Positions 53,658 through 61,233 of a stretch of DNA of 64,000 nucleotides are shown piece by piece (positions within the stretch are counted from its first letter, which is position 1; each line of letters opens with the position of its first letter). The notes beneath the pieces were generated by a model. It saw only the letters and a list, made by a program, of their open reading frames with translations. It did no database searches and was not told the origin of the DNA. The translations under genes and the position numbers were made by a program. This stretch comes from Fuscibacter oryzae (GTDB lineage Bacteria; Pseudomonadota; Alphaproteobacteria; Rhodobacterales; Rhodobacteraceae): assembly GCF_016765795.1 (NCBI RefSeq), contig NZ_JAESVP010000003.1, positions 62,001 through 126,000 on the forward strand. Direction: 5' to 3'.

Positions 53658-54695
53658 ATGAAAACCATTTCCTTGGGGCGGACCGGGCTGAACGTGCCAG
53701 AGATCTGTCTGGGCACCATGACCTGGGGCAGCCAGAATACCGAGGCCGAGGGCCATGCCCAGATGGATATGGCCGTGGACCATGGCGCCACCTTCTGGGA
53801 CACGGCAGAGATGTATCCGGTCAATCCGGTGCGGGCCGAAACCGTAGGCAAGACTGAAGAAATCATCGGCTCTTGGCTGGCGGCGCGGGGCGGGCGTGAC
53901 CGGCTGGTCATCGCCACCAAGGTGGCCGGCGTGGGGCAGATGGTGCGGCCCGGCCAGCCGATTTCGGGCGCAACCCTGCGCGCGGCGGCTGAAAGCTCGT
54001 TGCAACGGCTGGGCACCGATTACATCGACATCTACCAACTGCACTGGCCCAACCGGGGCAGCTATCACTTCCGTCAGCACTGGGATTACAAACCCACCAG
54101 CGACCGCGCCGGAACCGAGGCAGAAATGCTGGACATTCTGGGCGAGGCGGCGCGCCTGATCGGCGAAGGCAAGATACGCCACATCGCCCTGTCGAATGAA
54201 AGCGTCTGGGGGGCGGCGAAATGGTTGTCGCTGGCCGACCGGCACGGCCTGCCGCGTATGGCGACGGTGCAGAACGAATATTCGCTGCTGTGCCGCCAGT
54301 TCGATACCGACTGGGCAGAGCTTGCCACGATGGAAGAGATGCCGCTGCTGGCATTCTCTCCACTGGCGACGGGGCTTTTGTCGGGCAAATATGCGGGCGA
54401 TGTCACGCCAGAAGGCTCTCGTCGCAGTCTTAATCACACTCTGTCGGGCCGGATCACGCCCCGGGTGTTTCCCGCCGTTGCCGCCTATCTGGGGGTGGCC
54501 GCGCGCCATGGGCTTGACCCCTGCCAGATGGCGATTGCCTGGTGCCGGACGCGGCCTTTCCCCTGCATTCCGATCATCGGGGCGACCAGTCTGGCGCAGT
54601 TGCAGACCGCCCTTGGCGCGGCAGAGATCACCCTGTCGGCAGAGGTTCTGGCCGAGATCGAGGCGGTGCATCGCGACTGGCCGATGCCATACTGA
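53658..54695 (+). CDS. Aldo/keto reductase, Tas-like
   Basis: 345 residues in an NADP-dependent (beta/alpha)8 barrel. The N-terminal ICLGTMTWGSQNTEAEGHAQMDMAVDHG and DTAEMYPVNPVRAETVGKTE strongly recall E. coli Tas. Catalytic Tyr (AEMY), Lys (IATKVAG) and His (YQLHWPN) are present. Physiological substrate is unknown. The ATG at 53658 has GGAGGG upstream; the earlier in-frame extension crosses the divergent promoter region. Confidence 0.9.
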   Translation: MKTISLGRTGLNVPEICLGTMTWGSQNTEAEGHAQMDMAVDHGATFWDTAEMYPVNPVRAETVGKTEEIIGSWLAARGGRDRLVIATKVAGVGQMVRPGQPISGATLRAAAESSLQRLGTDYIDIYQLHWPNRGSYHFRQHWDYKPTSDRAGTEAEMLDILGEAARLIGEGKIRHIALSNESVWGAAKWLSLADRHGLPRMATVQNEYSLLCRQFDTDWAELATMEEMPLLAFSPLATGLLSGKYAGDVTPEGSRRSLNHTLSGRITPRVFPAVAAYLGVAARHGLDPCQMAIAWCRTRPFPCIPIIGATSLAQLQTALGAAEITLSAEVLAEIEAVHRDWPMPY

Positions 54696-54758
54696 CGCCC
54701 GGGCTTGCGGCGGTCGGGCGGACCTGATTCACTGACCCGCAAGGCAAGGGGGCATGCG

Positions 54759-55319
54759 ATGCGGTATCTGGTTCTGGCGGTGGCCATTGTACTGTCGGCC
54801 TGCACGATGGGTCTGGGCGGCAAGGGTGGCAAGGCGGTGGCCGCCAACCCTATCACGGGTGGCGATGTGACGGTTACCGCGCTGTCGGGGCCACCCGGCG
54901 CGGCAACTGCGGGTGCAGCACCCGTCGCCGCAACAAAGCCGCCGCTGCCAAACCCGGCGCGGCCACATCCGGCCCCTGCGGCGGCCGATACGGCACAGGC
55001 AAAGCCCGCCGCTTCCCCCGCGAAACCTGCTGACGCCGCCGCACCTGTTGCCGAAGAGCCGAAACCGGAGCCGCCGCCGTCCTCTCCCGAAGAGGCCGCC
55101 TGCCGCAAGAAGGGCGGGCAATGGGCCAAGGTTGGCAAGGGCGCCGGGCAGACCTGCGTGCAGCGCACGCGCGATGCGGGCAAAGAGTGCAAGAAGGCCT
55201 CGCAATGCGAAGGGCTGTGCCTTGCGCGGTCTGGCACCTGCGCGCCAATTGCCCCCTTGTTCGGCTGCAATGAAATTCTGCAAAACGACGGATCAAGGGT
55301 GACATTGTGCATCGACTAA
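54759..55319 (+). CDS. Cys-rich lipoprotein, unknown function
   Basis: 186 residues. A lipoprotein signal with lipobox LSAC (Cys15) is followed by an Ala/Pro-rich linker of about 90 residues and a compact Cys-rich C-terminal domain with eight cysteines (ACRKKGGQWAKV ... GKECKKASQCEGLCLARSGTCAP ... LFGCNEILQ ... LCID), probably disulfide-bonded. It is tethered to a membrane with a flexible spacer. I do not recognise the domain. AAGGGGG precedes the ATG. Its end overlaps the next lipoprotein gene by 13 nt. Confidence 0.78.
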   Translation: MRYLVLAVAIVLSACTMGLGGKGGKAVAANPITGGDVTVTALSGPPGAATAGAAPVAATKPPLPNPARPHPAPAAADTAQAKPAASPAKPADAAAPVAEEPKPEPPPSSPEEAACRKKGGQWAKVGKGAGQTCVQRTRDAGKECKKASQCEGLCLARSGTCAPIAPLFGCNEILQNDGSRVTLCID

Positions 55320-55813
55320 GAGGGAATAGGCTGGGGCTTGCGGCCTGTCTGGTGTTGATGGCCTGTTCTGCGCCGACGTTGCCGCCGCAACAGGGCGGCT
55401 ACCGCAAGGCGGGGGCACCGATCTATTCTTCGGTGCAGGTTGAAAGCGCGCGGCTGGCCGGGGATTGGCGGCAGGTTGCCGCATTCGGGCCAGCGGGCTG
55501 TGCACCGGGCGGGGTGACGATTTCCGGCAAGGGCACCTTGCAGGCCAGCTATCGGCTGTGCCTGTCGGGGCGCGACATGAAGGGCGGTGGCGCGATGCAG
55601 CCCGCCGGGCCGGGGCGCTTTGTCGTCGGTGGTCGGGCGTGGTGGGTGCTGTGGGCCGATGCCGATTACCGCACGCTGGTGATCGGCACGCCCGACGGCA
55701 GCTTTGGCTTCATTCTGGACCGCACGGGCAGTATTTCGCCCGACCGGCTGAAGGCCGCGCGCGAGATTTTGGAATGGAACGGCTATGACCTGTCGCGGCT
55801 GGCGGTGTTTTAG
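55307..55813 (+). CDS. Lipocalin-like lipoprotein
   Basis: 168 residues. A lipobox-like LMAC (Cys20) suggests an outer-membrane or periplasmic lipoprotein. The mature part has lipocalin features: GDWRQVAAFG near the start, and WWVLWADADYRTLVIGTPDGSFGFILDRTGSIS resembling the Blc strands. It may bind a hydrophobic ligand. The start is a GTG at 55307 with AAGGG upstream, inside the preceding lipoprotein gene, so translation is likely coupled. Confidence 0.72.
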   Translation: MHRLRGNRLGLAACLVLMACSAPTLPPQQGGYRKAGAPIYSSVQVESARLAGDWRQVAAFGPAGCAPGGVTISGKGTLQASYRLCLSGRDMKGGGAMQPAGPGRFVVGGRAWWVLWADADYRTLVIGTPDGSFGFILDRTGSISPDRLKAAREILEWNGYDLSRLAVF

Positions 55814-55818
55814 GCTGA

Positions 55819-55894
55819 TGCGTGCAGGCACGCACCCTACGGGATAGGGACAGCCGTAGAACCAAGTCGCAAGGTGCGTGATTTCACGCACCTT
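55819..55894. repeat. Cluster of three hairpins
   Basis: TGCGTGC-AG-GCACGCA (55819-55834), then CTACGG/CCGTAG (about 55837-55859), then AAGGTGCGTGA-TT-TCACGCACCTT (55871-55894, perfect 11-bp stem). The first and last share the GTGCGTG/CACGCAC core. They stand between the lipocalin gene and the TauR-like gene and may end the lipoprotein transcript. Confidence 0.7.
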
Positions 55895-55969
55895 TCCGCG
55901 CCATTCCCCTTGACCAACCGCCGCTTTCTGCCCTCATAAGTCCAGCCCTTCCTGCGATTTGAGGCCAGA

Positions 55970-57436
55970 ATGTCGATCCCTGCCGAAGCCTTTGTTCTGC
56001 CGCCTGCCGGGCGGGGCAGCCTGCAACAGCGCATCCGGCAGATGGTGACCGAGGGCATTCTGGCGGGCCGCTTCCGCCCCGGCCAGCGGATGCCATCATC
56101 GCGCGGTCTGGCCGAGCATCTGGGCATCAGCCGGATCACGGTCACGCTGTCTTATGCCGAGCTGGTCTCCTCTGACTACCTTACTGCGCGGGGGCGGTCG
56201 GGCTATTTCGTGTCGGAAAACGCACCCCGCGCGCCCGATATGCCCGCCCGTGGCCCGCGCGCCGAAAGCCCCGATGTCGCCCGCCTGCTGGCGGGCCGCG
56301 TGCTGGCGGCGGGGCAGGTGGACCGGCCCGCGGATTGGGAGGCCTATCCCTATTCCTTCATCTATGGCCAGGCGGATGCCACGCTGTTTGACCATCAGAA
56401 CTGGCGCCTTTGTGCGGTGCGGGCACTGGGGCGGCGCGATTTTGCCACCCTGACGCAGGATTACTATGACCGCGACGACCCCCTGCTGATCGAGCATGTC
56501 TTGCGGTCCATCCTGCCCCGGCGCGGGATTGCGGCGGAACCGGACGAGGTGCTGCTGACCCTTGGCGCGCAGAACGGGCTGTGGCTGGCCTCTCAGGTGC
56601 TGCTGGGGCCGGGGCGGCGGGCGGCGGTGGAAAACCCCTGCTATTCGGGCCTGCGCGGGGTGCTGGCGGCGACGGGGACCGAGATTCTGCCGGTGGATGT
56701 CGATGCCGACGGCCTGCCGCCCGAGGCGGTGCCAAAGGGGGTGGATGCGGTTTTCACCACCGCCAGCCACCAATGCCCGACCAACGCCACCATGCCGCTG
56801 GAGCGGCGTCTGGCCCTCTTGGAGGCGGCGGGGCGCGAGGGGTTCGTGATCGTCGAGGATGATTACGAGTTCGAGATGTCGTTCCTGAAACCTGTCTCTC
56901 CGGCGCTGAAAAGCCTCGATAGCGACGGACGGGTGATCTATGCCGGGTCGTTTTCCAAGTCGGTGTTTCCGGGGATGCGGCTGGGCTATCTGGTTGGACC
57001 GGCAAGCTTTATCCGCGCCGCCCGCGCGCTGCGGCTGACCACGCTGCGCCACCCGCCGGGGCATATTCAGCGCACTGTCGCCTATTTCCTGTCCCTTGGC
57101 CATTATGATGCGCTGATCAACCGGATGCGCACCGCCTATCGCCGCCGCCGTCAGGCGATGGAAGAGGCGATCCGCGACAACGGGTTGGTCGTCGCTGGGC
57201 AGGGTGGCTTTGGCGGTTCGTCTTTCTGGATGCGGGCACCTGCAACGGTGAACACCGAGGTGCTGGCCGAGCGTCTGCGCGCCGAGGGCGTGCTGATCGA
57301 GCCGGGGCGGGTGTTCTTTGATCCCGAAAGTGCGCCGCGAAACTATTACCGGCTGGCCTATTCCTCGACCCCGCCGGTGCGGATACCCGAAGGGATTGCC
57401 CGGATCGCGCGGGCGATAAGGCAGGGGGCGGGCTAG
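55970..57436 (+). CDS. tauR: MocR/TauR-type regulator (GntR plus aminotransferase-like domain)
   Basis: 488 residues. An N-terminal GntR winged helix (about 16-80: LQQRIRQMVTEGILAGRFRPGQRMPSSRGLAEHLGISRITVTLSYAEL) is fused to a fold-type I aminotransferase-like domain with the PLP lysine in AGSFSKSVFPGMRLGYL. TauR of Rhodobacter capsulatus has this layout and activates taurine genes. Since xsc follows directly, I call it TauR-like; whether it senses taurine here is an inference. GAGG precedes the ATG. It is on the same strand as xsc, 154 nt upstream. Confidence 0.83.
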   Translation: MSIPAEAFVLPPAGRGSLQQRIRQMVTEGILAGRFRPGQRMPSSRGLAEHLGISRITVTLSYAELVSSDYLTARGRSGYFVSENAPRAPDMPARGPRAESPDVARLLAGRVLAAGQVDRPADWEAYPYSFIYGQADATLFDHQNWRLCAVRALGRRDFATLTQDYYDRDDPLLIEHVLRSILPRRGIAAEPDEVLLTLGAQNGLWLASQVLLGPGRRAAVENPCYSGLRGVLAATGTEILPVDVDADGLPPEAVPKGVDAVFTTASHQCPTNATMPLERRLALLEAAGREGFVIVEDDYEFEMSFLKPVSPALKSLDSDGRVIYAGSFSKSVFPGMRLGYLVGPASFIRAARALRLTTLRHPPGHIQRTVAYFLSLGHYDALINRMRTAYRRRRQAMEEAIRDNGLVVAGQGGFGGSSFWMRAPATVNTEVLAERLRAEGVLIEPGRVFFDPESAPRNYYRLAYSSTPPVRIPEGIARIARAIRQGAG

Positions 57437-57445
57437 CGGCAATCG

Positions 57446-57489
57446 CCGGGGCGCTGCCCCGGACCCCGAAGTATTTCTGCCAAGAGGAA
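57446..57489. repeat. Intergenic hairpin and AAGTATTT tract
   Basis: CCGGGGC-GCT-GCCCCGG (57446-57462) is followed by ACCCCGAAGTATTTCTGCC. It resembles the GC-hairpin-plus-AAATA elements elsewhere in the window, here with another stem. It lies between tauR and xsc and may separate their expression. Confidence 0.55.
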
Positions 57490-57590
57490 GGGAAGATCTG
57501 GCGCTATCAGCCCGGAGGCACTGGCCCTAAGCGGGCTTGGGGCGCGGGGCTATCACTTGGGCCACACCGTCATTCCGGGAAGGATACGCC

Positions 57591-59363
57591 ATGAAGATGA
57601 CCACCGAGGAAGCCTTCGTCAAAGTGCTGCAAATGCACGGCATCGAACATGCCTTCGGCATCATCGGATCGGCCTTCATGCCGATTTCGGACCTGTTTCC
57701 CCGTGCGGGCATCAGCTTTTGGGACTGCGCGCATGAAGGCAGCGGCGGGATGATGGCCGATGGTTTTACCCGCGCCTCGGGCAAGATGAGCATGATGATC
57801 GCCCAGAACGGGCCGGGCATCACCAATTTCGTCACGGCGGTGAAAACGGCTTACTGGAACCATACGCCGCTGTTGCTGATCACGCCGCAGGCGGCGAACA
57901 AGACCATCGGGCAGGGCGGCTTTCAGGAAGTCGAGCAGATGGCGCTGTTCAAGGACATGGTCTGCTATCAGGAAGAGGTGCGCGACCCGTCCCGCGTGGC
58001 CGAAGTGCTGAACCGTGTAATCCTGCAAGCCAAGCGCCAGTCGGCCCCGGCGCAGATCAACTTTCCGCGCGATTATTTCACCCAGGTGATCGACATCGAT
58101 CTGCCCGCGATTGTGGAGTTTGAACGCCCCGCAGGCGGGGAAGAGGCGATTGCCGCCGCCGCCGCGCTGCTGTCATCGGCCAAGTTTCCCGTCATTCTGA
58201 ACGGGGCGGGCGTGGTCTTGGGTGGCGCCATTCCGGCCAGCATGGCGCTGGCCGAGCGGCTGGATGCGCCGGTCTGCGTCGGCTATCAGCACAACGATGC
58301 CTTTCCCGGCAGCCATCCACTGTTCGCGGGTCCCTTGGGCTATAACGGGTCGAAGGCCTCGATGGAGTTGATTTCGCAAGCGGATGTGGTATTCTGTCTG
58401 GGTACCCGACTGAACCCGTTTTCAACCTTGCCGGGATACGCGCTGGACTATTGGCCGAAGCAGGCCAAAATCATCCAAGTTGACATCAACCCGGATCGGA
58501 TCGGGCTGACGAAGAAAGTCACGGTTGGCATTGTCGGCGACTCCAAGAAAGTAGCCGAGGCGGTTTTGGCGCGGTTGGCCTCTACCGCAGGTAACCATGC
58601 GCGGGCGGAGCGCAAAGCCAAGATCGCACAGACCAAATCGGCCTGGGCGCAGGCGCTGTCTTCGATGGATCACGAAGATGATGATGTGGGCACCACATGG
58701 AATCAGCGCGCCCGCGCCGCAAAGCCGGACTGGATGAGCCCCCGCATGGCGTGGCGCGCGATTCAGTCGGCGCTGCCGAAAGAGGCCATCATTTCCAGCG
58801 ACATTGGTAACAACTGCGCGATCGGCAATGCCTATCCGACGTTTGAGGCGGGGCGGAAATACCTTGCCCCCGGCCTGTTCGGGCCGTGCGGTTATGGTCT
58901 GCCGTCGATCGTCGGTGCCAAGATTGCCTGCCCGGATGTGCCTGTTGTGGGCTTTTCCGGCGATGGCGCCTTTGGCATCGCGGTGACCGAGCTGACCGCG
59001 ATTGGCCGCGGCGAATGGCCCGCGATTACCCAAGTTGTGTTCCGCAATTACCAATGGGGCGCGGAAAAGCGCAATTCGACCCTGTGGTATGACGACAATT
59101 TCGTGGGCACCGAGCTGGATACGCAGGTGTCCTATGCCGGGATCGCGCGGGCCTGCGGTTTGCAGGGCGTGGTGGCGCGCACGATGGATGAATTGCGCGA
59201 CGCGCTGACCAAGGCGATTGCCGACCAGATGGCCGGCAAGACGACCCTGATCGAGGCGATGATCAATCAGGAACTGGGCGAGCCTTTCCGCCGCGATGCG
59301 ATGAAAAAGCCGGTTGCAGTGGCGGGCATTTCCGCTGCCGACATGCGTCCGCAGGTCGTTTGA
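57591..59363 (+). CDS. xsc: Sulfoacetaldehyde acetyltransferase
   Basis: ThDP enzyme: sulfoacetaldehyde plus phosphate to acetyl phosphate plus sulfite. The 590 residues have the expected length. The ThDP-activating Glu49 lies in CAHEGSGGMMADGF, and the C-terminal ThDP motif GDGAFGIAVTELTAIGRGEW...VFRNYQWG starts near 457. The Xsc-specific IGQGGFQEVEQMALFKDMVCYQEEV is present. The ATG at 57591 has GGAAGGA upstream. No tpa (taurine:pyruvate aminotransferase) or tauXY gene is seen in the window. Confidence 0.95.
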   Translation: MKMTTEEAFVKVLQMHGIEHAFGIIGSAFMPISDLFPRAGISFWDCAHEGSGGMMADGFTRASGKMSMMIAQNGPGITNFVTAVKTAYWNHTPLLLITPQAANKTIGQGGFQEVEQMALFKDMVCYQEEVRDPSRVAEVLNRVILQAKRQSAPAQINFPRDYFTQVIDIDLPAIVEFERPAGGEEAIAAAAALLSSAKFPVILNGAGVVLGGAIPASMALAERLDAPVCVGYQHNDAFPGSHPLFAGPLGYNGSKASMELISQADVVFCLGTRLNPFSTLPGYALDYWPKQAKIIQVDINPDRIGLTKKVTVGIVGDSKKVAEAVLARLASTAGNHARAERKAKIAQTKSAWAQALSSMDHEDDDVGTTWNQRARAAKPDWMSPRMAWRAIQSALPKEAIISSDIGNNCAIGNAYPTFEAGRKYLAPGLFGPCGYGLPSIVGAKIACPDVPVVGFSGDGAFGIAVTELTAIGRGEWPAITQVVFRNYQWGAEKRNSTLWYDDNFVGTELDTQVSYAGIARACGLQGVVARTMDELRDALTKAIADQMAGKTTLIEAMINQELGEPFRRDAMKKPVAVAGISAADMRPQVV

Positions 59364-60103
59364 TGCTGTTCGGCCTTGGGCTGGGGGCTGCGGTCTGGAT
59401 GGGGGTTGCCATTCTGGTGGCGGCCTTCATCCGGGGCTATTCGGGGTTCGGCTATTCGGCCATCGTCATCGCCGCCTCGGGTGTGGTGACGAACCCGCTG
59501 CATTTCGTGGCGACGGTAGTGATATTGGAAACCGCGATGAGCCTTCAGGCCTTTCGCGGCATCGGCCATCAAATCGACTGGCGGCGCGTCGGGCTGATGA
59601 TGGCGGGGGCGGTCGTGGGGCTGCCCCTGGGGCTGTGGGTGCTGACCGGCGTTTCCGAAAACACGGCGCGGGCGGTGATTTCGATCTATATCCTGATCAT
59701 GTGTTGCGTGCTGTTGGCAGGCTGGCGGCTGCGGACCGAGGTGCGGGGCGGGCCGAATGTGGTGGCGGGCCTGATCTCTGGCCTTGCCAATGCGCCGGGG
59801 ATGGGGGGGCTGCCGGTGGCGGCGTTCTTTGCCGCGCAACCGATGGCAGCGGCGACGTTCCGGGCGACGCTGATCGCCTATTTCCCGATCCTCGACCTTT
59901 ATTCCGCGCCGCTTTACTGGTGGCACGGGCTGGTGACGTGGAACACGTTGTGGATTGCGCTGGCGGCCCTACCGCTGACCTTCCTTGGCAACTGGCTGGG
60001 CAGCCGGCATTTCCTGAACACCGACCCCAAGGATTTCCGCCGCTTTGCGATCATCCTTCTGGCCGGGCTGGCGGCGCTGGGGCTGATCAAGGCGGTGATC
60101 TGA
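59363..60103 (+). CDS. TauE/SafE-family membrane permease
   Basis: 246 residues with about eight hydrophobic helices and the family start FIRGYSGFGYSAIVIAASG (residues 23-41), plus an internal repeat region GLISGLANAPGMGG. Family members export sulfite or sulfonates. Directly behind xsc, it is well placed to remove the sulfite Xsc releases. The xsc stop overlaps its start (TGATG), so the two are coupled. Confidence 0.88.
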   Translation: MLFGLGLGAAVWMGVAILVAAFIRGYSGFGYSAIVIAASGVVTNPLHFVATVVILETAMSLQAFRGIGHQIDWRRVGLMMAGAVVGLPLGLWVLTGVSENTARAVISIYILIMCCVLLAGWRLRTEVRGGPNVVAGLISGLANAPGMGGLPVAAFFAAQPMAAATFRATLIAYFPILDLYSAPLYWWHGLVTWNTLWIALAALPLTFLGNWLGSRHFLNTDPKDFRRFAIILLAGLAALGLIKAVI

Positions 60104-61233
60104 TGCTGCTGGTGGTCAATGCCGGGTCATCCTCGGTCAAGGTCGTGCTGTTTGATGGCGGGGCCGAGCTGGCGCGCGGCATGGTGGCCGAGATCGGTGG
60201 CGCTGCGGTGGTGGAGGTTGGTGGCGCAAAGTACGCCCGCCCGGTTGCCGACCACGGCGCGGCGCTGCTGGCGCTGATCGAGGGGATGGGGCTATCGGTT
60301 GGTTCGCTGGCCGCTGTCGCGCATCGGGTGGTGCATGGCGGCGCGGCGCTTACCGCGACCTGCCGGGTGACGGCGGAGGTGGAGGCGCAGATTGCGGCCT
60401 GCATCCCGCTGGCCCCCTTGCACAATCCGGCGAACCTGATGGGCCTGCGGGCGATGACCGCGCTGGCCCCCGACCTGCCGCAGTATGTCAGCTTTGACAC
60501 GGCCTTTCACGCGACCAACCCCGAGGTGGCGACGGCCTATGCCCTGCCTTTGGCCGAGCGCGAACGCGGCATCCGCCGCTATGGCTTTCATGGCATCAGT
60601 TACGCCGCACTTGTTCGAAAAGTGCAAGAAATGGCCGGCAATAAGTTGCCAGATCGGCTGTTGGCATTGCATTTGGGCAATGGCGCATCTCTATGTGCCA
60701 TTCACGCTGGGCATTCTGTCGCCACCACCATGGGCTATTCACCACTGGACGGGTTGACCATGGGCACCCGAACCGGGGCGATTGACGGCAATGCGGTGCT
60801 GCGGCTGGCCGAGGTGCATGGCATCGACGGGGCCGCCCGCATCCTGAACCGGGAAAGCGGCCTTTTGGGTCTTGGCGGTGCCAGCGACATGCGCGCCTTG
60901 CGGGCGGCGGGCACGGCAGAGGCCGCCTTTGCGCTGGACCATTTCGCCTATTGGGCCGTGCGCCACGCGGGCAGCATGGTGGCCGCGATGGGCGGCCTTG
61001 ATGCCATCGCCTTCACCGGGGGCATTGGCGAGAATGACCGCGCAATGCGGGCCGCGATTGTTGAGGGGCTTGGCTATCTGGGGGCCGAACTGGACCCGGC
61101 CGCGAATGAGGCGAATGCAGCGCAGGTGCATTCCGCGACATCGCGTGTCGCTATCCATGTGGTTCCCGCCGAAGAGGAGCGCCACATTGCAAAAGAGGCC
61201 ATGGCAATCATGGCCAGCGAGGCAAGCGGATGA
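60103..61233 (+). CDS. ackA: Acetate kinase
   Basis: Transfers phosphate from acetyl phosphate to ADP, making ATP and acetate. The 376 residues show NAGSSSVK at the start, AHRVVHGG, RYGFHGISY, HLGNGASL and FTGGIGEN, the ASKHA/acetokinase signature set. Slightly shorter than E. coli AckA (400). In many taurine and sulfonate clusters a phosphotransacetylase (pta) follows xsc; here ackA is in that position. Start overlaps the upstream stop (TGATG). Confidence 0.94.
   Translation: MLLVVNAGSSSVKVVLFDGGAELARGMVAEIGGAAVVEVGGAKYARPVADHGAALLALIEGMGLSVGSLAAVAHRVVHGGAALTATCRVTAEVEAQIAACIPLAPLHNPANLMGLRAMTALAPDLPQYVSFDTAFHATNPEVATAYALPLAERERGIRRYGFHGISYAALVRKVQEMAGNKLPDRLLALHLGNGASLCAIHAGHSVATTMGYSPLDGLTMGTRTGAIDGNAVLRLAEVHGIDGAARILNRESGLLGLGGASDMRALRAAGTAEAAFALDHFAYWAVRHAGSMVAAMGGLDAIAFTGGIGENDRAMRAAIVEGLGYLGAELDPAANEANAAQVHSATSRVAIHVVPAEEERHIAKEAMAIMASEASG

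Noticed and set aside
55970-57436. Call as a plain aminotransferase
   Set aside because: The N-terminal GntR winged helix and the 488-residue length show a MocR-type regulator, and the gene leads a sulfonate operon.
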